From: Arachnopeziza araneosa
Taxonomy: Eukaryota; Ascomycota; Leotiomycetes; Helotiales; Arachnopezizaceae
Reading direction: 5' to 3'
Assembly: GCA_003988855.1 (NCBI GenBank)
Contig: QYAI01000044.1
Coordinates: 124,001-188,000 of the forward strand
Length of the DNA: 64,000 nt
Made by a program: the position numbers and the translations under genes. The notes below the pieces were generated by a model. That model searched no databases, was not told the DNA's origin, and saw only the letters and a list, made by a program, of their open reading frames with translations. This document shows positions 55,512 through 64,000 of the stretch, piece by piece (position 1 is the first letter of the stretch; each line of letters opens with the position of its first letter).

Positions 55512-56267
55512 TAGTAAATCTGTTGTTATATATTGATTACCTTATCCTGATGTTACAATCCATAAATTATTCTCAAGTTCCCAGATCCATGATGGCACTA
55601 TGGCAGAAGGTAGGCATATGTAGATACCTAATCGCTCTACAACAACAACAACGCACCAGCACCCTTCATAGTGCTGGAGAGTTTTTCTTACTGGGTCATT
55701 TTGCTAAACTCGGCCTATCAGAATGAGGGATCTTGTCGTGCTACATTGTCTACAGCAAGAAAGGAGTTAAGGCGGCCGAGCTCCAGCCTCTAATCAACCC
55801 AATGCCACCGTTGCATGAGGGAAACGTATTTTTGACTTACGTTCCAACAACAATACTTCGTTAGATTTAATAACAATCCTTAAGACGACAGCACACAATA
55901 AATGGTATAAGTGATTGAGTAGGAAATGAATGAGAACAACGACTGCTCTAAGATAGTGAGTCGCTAACCCTAGTCAATCAACCAAGCCACCTCTACGTCA
56001 ACCTTTATATCATCTGTGAGCAATCTCATCTTGATTAAGTGCCCGTTAAGGGGACGTATTAGTTTTACTTTACAACGAGTAACTAGATGCACAAGGATAG
56101 TGTAAAGAGAACATATACATAGAAGAGAGAAACAGATCGCCATCGATGCATTTTAATTTACCATCCATTCCTTTTTATATTCCAACGAGCACTTATACAA
56201 GGTGAGAAGAAACCCAGAGAATGTTCCCTAAAACATATGGCCCAAATGGCTTACTAAAAAGACGTAT
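55512..56267. other. Intergenic DNA between convergent genes
   Basis: About 750 bp, AT-rich, between the P450 and ERG4 3' ends. No repeat, RNA gene or supported frame. Confidence 0.4.
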
Positions 56268-58092
56268 TTAAAATACGTACTAGGCTTTGGTCAGTATAGA
56301 AGGACAACAAAAGAAAAGAAGGGAATGACTTACGGGGATGAATAAATAAGGAACCATCTTCTCATACTCTGCCCAACTCTCTCCGTACTTCTTTCTGCAA
56401 CGCTGAATGTCCCTATATGCACGATGCGTAATCATACATGCAAAGAAGACCGGGTAGAACCACGGGAATGGACTGTTGAAGCCTGTGATCAGACCCCAGG
56501 TAAATGCAAAGTAAAGATCACAGGTATAGTGCACTTTTCTTGCATAACCATACCACCCGTCTGCCAAGATGCTATCACCACTTTTCGTCTTGATTTTACG
56601 TGGATTCTTGACCTCTCGCCATGGCAGTTGAGGGAAGGCTTTGCGGGTTGTAAGTGTACCACGTTCTGCGGCACGGAAACGATTCTTTTGCGAGTTGGTA
56701 GTATCCCAGACCCAATACATGAAAATGTAGGATGTGAAGAGGCCAATCAAGAATGGGGTTCGGAATGGGTACTCCGCGATATCAGAAAGATGGTTGGCAA
56801 GATACAGAGTGCAGTGGCAGTAAGAAAGAGGAACACCAGCGATATTCCAGAAAATGAGCATGAATCCCCATTTTTCATAGTACATATCCCTGCGAAGTCA
56901 GCAGATGAAAAAGAAAGTACGGATATCAAATACCAGGTGACGCAGATTAATTCTTCGCCTTTGGCGCAGGCATTGGCATACAAAAAGTGTGCCATAACTA
57001 GGAATCCAACCTCGGCAGTGACATATCCGAATTCTTCGTACTGTCTAGCTGCTGTCGCACAAGAAAGTCCAAAAAGAATAAACCAAGGAAGTCGAACTTC
57101 GAAGAACATCTTGAAATCCAAAATTCCAAACAAGCGAGGATTCAATTCTGCTCCCATGAAGAAGTCATAGAGAGGATATCCAGTCATTCGATGCTGAGCA
57201 CCACGAGCAATAGCAGAAAAGTATGCAACTATAGAGATGAGGTATCCAGAAATGATAGCGACTGACATAATAGGACCAAACTCGTCAATAAAGGTATATA
57301 GTTTGAAGATGTCGAAGTAGTGCAGTCCGGCCATAATCACAATTGTCGTATAGAAAGACCACATCCCAGAGCAGTAATACCTCAATTGCCTTCCATTCTC
57401 GTGTGCTAGAGGTTTGCCGTACATCCAGACACCTGGAAGAAGACAGTAACACGCTCCTTCGAATACAAAGAAAACCCAGAATATCTCCCATGCGTACAGA
57501 CTTGGAAACGCATGTTCGTAGATCAGATTACCCATGTGCTTGAAGAAGGATTGAAAACTTTCACCGGGTTCGCGCATGGGAAATTTGCCGTCGTAGAACG
57601 TTGCTCCAATCCACATGTAATACATGAGTAGGGGGAAACCAATCATCATGGCCGTCACTCCAAATGATCCTCCAAAGTCGAAATGTCCTGTAGAGTCGAT
57701 TTTGGGGTCTGTTCCAACCTCCCATCCATCAATTACTTGTGGTGTATCGCTGGCTGTCTTCGCGTGCCCATTGCTGCCATTGACGTGTCCATTTGTCGCA
57801 GATGCCTCAACAGCATGTCCATTCGTCACAGCTTGTTCAAGCATAGTGTTGTTCCTTCGAGAACCTCGAGTCGACGCGACTTTGACTGTAGAATCGTCTG
57901 TTTGAGAGGCAGAATCTTCTCCTGACTCTTCAGGGAATTGGGATTTGCGTCTATTATACGGTCTTCGAGCGCGGGGAGTTTCAACAAAGCCAGCATGCTC
58001 TGTTTTTCTAGCAATAATTAGCAGTCATCCATGTAAGTTCCGGATATGTTGTGTACTTGGGAGTCTGGCGCAACGAGTACCGTTCCGACATT
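56268..58092 (-). CDS. erg4: Sterol C-24(28) reductase (ERG4), N-terminus uncertain
   Basis: The last step of ergosterol synthesis: NADPH reduction of the C-24(28) double bond in ergostatetraenol, in the ER. Exons: (first) 58092-58057, then 58007-56934, 56889-56334 and a 12-nt last exon 56279-56268 that codes for YVF and stop. The secure part is from 57844. Seen: about eight membrane spans, family signatures LLPGVWMYGKPL, ARGAQHRMTGYPLYDFFMG, ELNPRLFGILDFKMFFEVR, GWYGYARKVHYTCDLYF and HRAYRDIQRCRKKYGESW. The N-terminal region is not clean: exon 2 runs in frame from HAGFVETPRARRP. The frame YSLRQTPK that would join it in phase begins downstream of the only likely ATG (58092) but is displaced by one base, a run of three G making MSERV instead of MSERY. 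Either the run has an extra base or a different start is used. Confidence 0.88.
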
Positions 58093-58703
58093 GTGCTTGT
58101 TCAGACGAGAAAGGATTGTGAGCCTTCGTATTCGCGTTACAAGAATGAGCGGATATATACAATCAATTGTACATAATTATTTATGAGACGCGTCACATCT
58201 AAAACTTGCGTCTGTCAATGAAATCGTGCCCAAACTTATTCTGTTGACGTTGTTGACACTACGAAAACTAAATTAACCGCTTAGTGGATCGCAACAGCCG
58301 TGGCAAATCAGAAGCCGAGCCTTTAGTCTCGCCTTGAGATATAAAGGGGCAAACCAAATACAAAGATCAATCAGACCGAGAAAATGGAAACCATTACAGC
58401 CATTATTTCTAATTATCTTTAGAATCACTTTTTACTGTATTTTGGGTGCGCTGCTTTGCAAAGAGCAACGCAATTATTATACACTGAACAGCTTGCCGCC
58501 CATATGCCCTATCTTTCCCATGCTCCATTGCACTCATGCTCTGCAAATGAAGAAGGCCAAGGTAGTGGTGTACAAGAAAACTCGTCCAACCATACCTGAC
58601 GTAAAAAAATACATGTCATCCTACACGGAGAGGCGGGCCTAAGTTCTGACCAAATTTCCGTCAGCAATCGCCAGCTCATACCTTCTTCTCAGCCTTCTTC
58701 ATT
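58093..58703. other. Intergenic DNA
   Basis: About 610 bp holding the ERG4 promoter and the 3' flank of the deubiquitinase gene. The 102-codon plus frame at 58334-58642 has no support. Confidence 0.4.
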
Positions 58704-61449
58704 TTATATCTGTTGGTAGAATAGAAGATAGGCAACCTTGTTGTCCTTGATCGAGAACTTTTCGGTCTTGGGCTTTGGGGTTGAGGCACCGTTGACCACA
58801 CTTGACCATTTCTTTCCTGGCCCACTGGCTTGTTTCCATCCCTCATCATCCCCTTCATCCTCAGCACCTTCTATCGCAGAAAACCCATTTGAAGATGTAG
58901 CGCTATCCTTTTTGTGAGCTTCAAGCGCAGCAGCAAGGACTTTTGGGTCCTCTTCGCTCCCTGCCTCCGCCACTTCTTCACTCCTAACCCGTCTGATGAC
59001 TGTGTCATCAAGTCTAATCCACTCACGACCATCCTGCCTCCTCACATCAACAGTATAATGGCCACCACTTGCATTTTTACCATGATGATAGACAGCAGCA
59101 ATCAAACGATACTTGGGAAGACCACTGTGAGCGTAGACACTGCGCTTTTGACGCGGGAAGACCTCCTTCGGGATCTCCAACTCAAGAGGATACCCGACCT
59201 TCTTCCAAATCTTTTGAGTACCACCAGCATTATCATATTGAAATCGCTTCAAATGAAGAATAAGTACGGATGGCAAGGTTTCAATGAAGACTTGTTTAGT
59301 CGCTGTAACGTTCGGTCCTTTTGGAGACTTGAAGTCGCCGTGAAGAGCTTCAGAGCGAGTCAAGCCTTTAAGCGCATCAACAATATTGTTGACATTGGGT
59401 GCCCCAATGTCAAGTTGAAGTGGTTGGTATGGCTCTAGAGTTACCGAGTCTTTCAATCCAGGTACTCGCAGTTCAGATCTGAGGTTTCCCCCAAATATTT
59501 TGGTAACAGGGGATCCGGTAGTGATCGTTCCAGACGAACGGGTAACAGCAGCCTTTTGCTTTGGCCCAACCTCCAGCCATCCATTTTCTTTGCCAGATAC
59601 AGATCCCTGAACACTACCATTTTGACTCGCTGGAGAAGACGGACCATTTGCTGGAGTTGGGATGGCAGAATTTGAATTTGACCCAGAACTTTGCATTACT
59701 TGAACACATTCATCGTGAAGACCTTCGAGAAGGAAACCAAGAAACTCCTCAGCATCTTGTTGGTGGCCGCGCTACAAAGAGTCAGCAGTGTAATCAGCTT
59801 CATAGAAAGGGGGTACACACTCTCATGGTTGAGAATCTTGGCAAGCGATTGATGACATTGTAGACAAAGTCTGGTGTAAAAGGTTCTCCATACTGCTCCA
59901 GTTCACTATCTTTAAGACGCAAGCGCAATTGATCAATAGTAACCGCAGAGTCAATAACTTTGTACTCTCCCATGAAAAGAATCATGGCATCAAGCAGTGG
60001 AGTTTCACTCTTAAAGCTATAAGCTGCACGTTTGCTGACCTGGTCAAGGAAACTATAAAATGGAAAACAAAACACTAGAACTTGTAAAACCTAAAAGACC
60101 GTCAGTATGCAAGCCATATGGCATCCTTGAAGTACTCACCGAGTTCATATAACACATATTTCCTGTATTCACAAGGCCTCGAGGTTCCAAGAAAGCCACC
60201 TTCGAATCGGTTGAAGTTGGACTGAACAGTTTCAGAGCTTCAGCTAAAGACTCGGCGTTTGTTTTTCCAAAGCCTGGCGCAGATATGGCTTTGTCTGAAT
60301 CTGTTGAGCCAGTAGTAGATACTGCCGTTCCAGCATTGAATAGCCCAGTCCAAAGTTTAGGGGTAGTCCAGGCTTTTGGAGCTGACGTTACTTCTTTTGT
60401 ACTTTCTGGAGCACTCTCAGTATTATGAGTGGGAGAAACAGTCTGTTCGGAAGCAGGTGTAATTGACGCAGTCTGGCCGACTTCTTTTTCCGTAACTGAC
60501 TTAGGGTTATCTCGAGGAGCAGGTTTCAGTGTAGGAGTTACGATTGGTACAGCAGGAACTGGAGACTTCTGAGCAATTTTTGGAGTCGGAGTTGCGTCCC
60601 CAGGTGTCGGATCAGATTTTGGATGCAGAGAAGAGGGTGTAGTCGGATTTGTAGAATCTGCTTCTTCGGAGGCGGGTTGACTGGTGGCAGGGGTTTCGGG
60701 GCGTTGGATTGCGGTTTCTGAGACGGGAGTCGGTTCCATTTCAGGTTGCTCTATAGCAATGTCTGGCTCTGTGTTTGCAGGTTGTGAAATATCGGGGAGT
60801 TCAACAGCTTCTGAAGATAATTGTGTCGCAGGTCTCCGCTTTCTCCTTGCCTTTCTGGCAGGCCATCCTGACTCTGGACTCGAGAACCATGGTAACTACA
60901 GATTGTTAGCATTTCGATGAGGAGTCTGGCAGGAGAGTGCAGACGTACCGGTGCCCGAAAGTGTATTCTTGAGGGTTCTGGTTCTGGTGACGAAGGACCT
61001 GCGCTCACGGCGGTTTGTGGGGTAGGAGGCGTGAGAGGAGCTGGAATTGTATGTGATGACTGGGTGGAGGAAGGAGCTTGGGGAGGTGGAGGTGGAGGTG
61101 GAGGAGGCTGATACGACGTAGATATAGCAGGGGATTGCTGAGGTCGAGGATAGGAGTGTTGCTGTTGCGGAATCGGAGCTGGAACATATTGCTGCATAGG
61201 TGGAGGCGGGGGAGATCGAACATATGGCGGATATGTTCCATATGGCTGAGGCATTGGCGCATTATGATACTGAGGAGGGAGAGGTTGTGGATAGTAAGTA
61301 GCACCATAAGGTTGCATGTAGTTATTGTATATCTGCGGCGGATATTGCTGATGCTGATGCTGATGATGTTGATGTTGATTATAAGGTCTTCTCCTCCCCA
61401 TATCTGGTGGCATACCCTGCCCCGCCGGCCGATGATGCCCATTCATCAT
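58704..61449 (-). CDS. Ubiquitin carboxyl-terminal hydrolase, UBP3/USP10-like
   Basis: Four exons: 61449-60949, 60895-60140, 60090-59821 and 59771-58704; 864 residues. USP-type cysteine proteases remove ubiquitin from proteins. The long N-terminus (1-340) is disordered, with Gln/Pro/Tyr-rich runs (QPPPPPPPPPQ), then Thr/Pro/Glu-rich stretches, as in yeast Ubp3. Catalytic elements: Cys box GLVNTGNMCYMNSVLQVL (the nucleophile Cys is the one in NMCYMN; the exon border falls after NS), QQDAEEFLGFLLEGL, and the His box YHHGKNASGGHYTVDVRR with the catalytic His and following WIRLDDTVIRRV. The C-terminus ends VAYLLFYQQI. In yeast Ubp3 acts with Bre5 in vesicle transport, ribophagy and stress response. 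Ubp3/USP10 assignment rests on domain order and the Pro-rich N-terminus, so it is moderate. Introns are in phase 0 and typical. Confidence 0.9.
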
Positions 61450-62347
61450 GCCGGCTTGGGAGGTTTCTGGTCCCAGCCGATCGCGTTCAGCGTCGGCTTG
61501 GAGGGCGCGTTGTGGACTGTATCGGGAAGGCTGAGTCGTGATCTGGCGACTGCCACGGTCAGCGCATCAAGAATTGATCTTGATAAGGGGTCTGCAGGTA
61601 ATCTAGCAGAGAGGAAGAAGAATGGTGGGCGCAAAGTCAGAGGTGTCGCATGCGCAGTTGCGGTTGTTGTCTCAAGAAATTTGGAGAGGGAAAGACAGTC
61701 CTGGATGCCAAGAGAAAATTGACGAAAGCGCAAGGATAAATTCACCAGTGGAAGATGAAAGTAAACAGAGCAGCAGATTTTGCACGAAGTCAGCAGTTTC
61801 AATGGCATTTGACAGGAATTGATGACTCTACAATTCTCTATATCATATTTCCCACGTCATTTTATGGCTGCGTTGTTTGTGGAATATCAATATCAACTGC
61901 CGTTGTCGGCGTTAAGCAACTGCATCTACCTCCTCTCACGTCTGCCGTATGACTGCTGCTTGACTCGCCCCTCAGCCATTCCCTCCCCCACTACATCATA
62001 CCAGCGCCTCTGGCGTCTGTGAATAGCATCAACCAAACCATTCTCCTCCTCCTTCTTCCTCCCCCTTTTTCTTTGATCTAGTCTGCGAGCCTGATATGTT
62101 TGGATCCAGAACCTTCGCGCCACTTCTGCATTGCTAAGCCAAGTTCCGATCAGTCGCTTGGAGAAGAGTCACCTTTATGGTACCCCAGACTAGATCCTGA
62201 GACCCAATCCTTGGATGATCAGCAGCAGAGGGATTGAAAACATATTTTCCTCGCCTGCATCGGTCATTGTAACCGACGAGGTTTCTGCGCTGTACAGCTT
62301 CATTGTCTGTCTGCTCAGTTTGAGGACTTGGACAGCTTCCTTCAACA
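61450..62347. promoter_or_regulatory. Divergent intergenic region between USP and RING genes
   Basis: About 900 bp between ATG 61449 (minus) and ATG 62348 (plus). It carries both promoters and their leaders. Frames across it (up to 214 codons overlapping the USP gene on the other strand) are not supported. Confidence 0.45.
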
Positions 62348-64000
62348 ATGAATTCTGCTCCACCAAACGCGTCAACACCTGGCGGCAAGTCTCTCAATAT
62401 ATCCTCCTCACATTCGCCTCTCCAGCAACATCAAAGTCAAGTTACATCTCCAAGCTTCGAGTCTAACTCTCGGCGCTCCTCTGGTCAGTCTAGCCAAAGC
62501 AACGCCGGAGCCCGGAACAATCAAAGCCAGAGGAAACAACACAAAAACTCGAGGCGGCCCAGGTTTGCGGATGAGGATGCAATGGCGGAATCCGTAAGGA
62601 TATACCGTGATATTTGATTCATTGCTAACAGAAGTAGGGGGCTATGAGAAATGCCAACAGTCGACGTGGGCAGACTTCAATCACCCATCTCATGAATATT
62701 ACCCTTCCTCCTAGACCTCAAGACTATCGGAGTACGTTCGGTAGAGGTACAAGACGAGGTAATATCTATGGCATTGGATCAGGCCACCATTCGAGTGATA
62801 AGGCGAGGTATGTTGTACTTGTTCTAGGACGCTCTATTCTAACAGGGATAGATACATTCATGCAAATTACCGATTCATTGTGAAGCCAAATGGTGACTAT
62901 AGACATCAAGCCGCCAATGCTGACCAACCGCTTGAATGGGACGATGTTTTGCAGATATTGGCGTCGTCAGTATCCCAAGATACTTCTTGCCCAATCTGCC
63001 TCTCTCACCCGGTAGCACCTCGGATGGCAAAATGTGGTCACATATTTTGCTTACCATGTTTAATTCGGTATATGCATTCCACAGATGATTCCAATCCGAT
63101 ACCAGAGAAGAAAGCAAGGTGGAAAAAATGTCCAATATGCTGGGATTCAGTATATAGCTCAGAAACTCGACCCGTACGATGGTATACTGGTCAGGAAAGC
63201 CCAGCTCCACGAGAAGGGGATGATGTGGTTTTACGCTTGGTAATGAGGAAGCCTGGAAGTACGCTTGCTCTACCAAGAGATGGTGCCGAAGTGCCAAGCA
63301 AGCCCGAGGATATACCTTGGTACTTTGCCGCAGAGGTAACAGACTACGCACGTATCATGAAGGGCGGCGAGGATTACATGACTGAACAATACGATGCTGA
63401 AATTGACGATCTTCGACGACAAGAAAATGAGGATGAGCTTATTTACGGAGAAGAGCCGGAATGGACAAGAAAGGCCGTAGCTACAGTAAACGAAGCAAAG
63501 CAGAGGATCAAGGATATTGGAAATCCACCTGCAATTGCCAAAGTTCCAACCGAGAAACAACCTAAAAGACAGCCGATTCAATTCACAACCATCGATGAGG
63601 ATGCTCCAGAGATGTACTTCGTCCAGCATGCCTCTAAATCAGGCTTGGACTTACAGAATGGCGCTTCTGCAAACCTTTCTGAGACCGAGTTGGTGGAGAT
63701 TCCAAAAATTGGCGACACTGAGAAGTCAGTACCTTTCACTGCTTCTACCCATCTACTCCTTAGACAACCGGAGGGACATCATCCGGACTCGCCATACTTC
63801 TTTTACCAAGCTCTCCTCCATTACTACCTTGCTCCACTTGATATTCGAATTCTCAAATCTGCATTTGGCAACTTTGCCTCATTCCCTTCGACTCTTTTGC
63901 CTCGCGTTGAACGCGTTTCTACCGGACATATAATGGATGATGATTTACGAAAGCGTACAAAATACCTTTCCCATCTTCCTTCTGGATGTGAAGTTGGTTT
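62348..64000 (+). CDS. RING-finger protein, RNF10/Mag2-like (3' end outside window)
   Basis: Exons 62348-62593, 62638-62807 and 62846 onwards, introns 44 and 38 nt; the frame stays open to base 64000, so the protein is cut by the window. The N-terminal part is Ser/Gln-rich (SGQSSQSNAGARNNQS) followed by RRGQTSITHLMNITLPPRP and HANYRFIVKPNGDY, as in RNF10 and yeast Mag2. The RING is a C3HC4 finger: CPICLSHP, then KCGHIFCLPCL and KKCPICWDSV. RNF10 and Mag2 are E3 ubiquitin ligases; in yeast and human they mono-ubiquitylate 40S ribosomal proteins in translation quality control. A long region after the finger (IPWYFAAEVTDYARIMKGGEDYM, then YFFYQALLHYYLAPLDIRILKSAFG) fits the family. The second intron is very short (38 nt), its acceptor choice is supported by HANYRFIV continuing in frame. 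Confidence 0.85.

Noticed and set aside
58334..58642. 102-codon plus-strand frame
   Set aside because: Unrecognised, in the ERG4 promoter region, and without codon or motif support.
61078..61722. 214-codon plus-strand frame opposite the USP N-terminus
   Set aside because: It is the antisense of the Gln/Pro-rich coding region and is Arg/Trp-rich, a shadow of that composition.
1..64000. CRISPR array, insertion sequence, rRNA or 5S gene
   Set aside because: No spaced identical repeats, no transposase signature and no recognisable rRNA sequence were seen. The organism is a eukaryote.

Overview
The window is nuclear DNA of a filamentous ascomycete (Pezizomycotina). The evidence is many short GT-AG introns of about 40-130 nt, a chitin synthase, an ApsA/Num1 nuclear-migration protein with a cortical PH domain, a ras-2 type GTPase, an Opy2-type HOG-pathway anchor, ergosterol synthesis (ERG4) and long AT-rich or microsatellite-rich intergenic DNA. 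Placement near Leotiomycetes (Helotiales, Botrytis/Sclerotinia-like) is an inference from the general feel of the proteins, not from a search. Gene structures were assembled by hand from reading frames and splice signals.

Layout. 0-5 kb: the 3' end of a single-pass membrane protein, a small membrane-protein locus interrupted by a stop codon, a class C beta-lactamase-like hydrolase and an F-box protein. 5-11 kb: a 1064-residue Nudix-like fusion protein and a propionyl/acetyl-CoA synthetase ending in a peroxisomal AKL signal. 12-16 kb: a decayed ankyrin gene, a Cys-rich membrane protein with a frameshift, a polytopic membrane protein and a 54-bp minisatellite. 16.5-24.4 kb: five-gene metabolic/housekeeping block on the minus strand: PLP serine/threonine dehydratase (SRY1-like), ketol-acid reductoisomerase (ILV5), NEDD8-conjugating enzyme UBC12 and a class I-like chitin synthase. 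26.6-30.6 kb: Opy2-like protein and ras-2. 30.6-39 kb: about 8.4 kb without a convincing gene, unusually rich in microsatellites. 39-42 kb: a conserved polytopic membrane protein and a type II haloacid dehalogenase. 45.9-50.2 kb: apsA/num1. 50.2-53.8 kb: gene-poor DNA with only short open stretches. 53.8-55.5 kb: a cytochrome P450. 56.3-58.1 kb: ERG4 sterol C-24(28) reductase. 58.7-61.4 kb: a UBP3/USP10-like deubiquitinase. 62.3 kb to the edge: a RING-finger protein of the RNF10/Mag2 type, cut by the window end.

The genes are mostly unrelated housekeeping and signalling functions, so no metabolic cluster is evident. Functional links that can be named are cell wall and osmotic/morphogenetic signalling (chitin synthase, Opy2, ras-2), ubiquitin-like pathways (F-box, UBC12, UBP3-like, RING protein) and amino-acid metabolism (SRY1-like next to ILV5). 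The most unusual single locus is the Nudix-like/Fcp1-N-terminus-like fusion at 5-8.3 kb. I did not find a convincing new multi-gene system.
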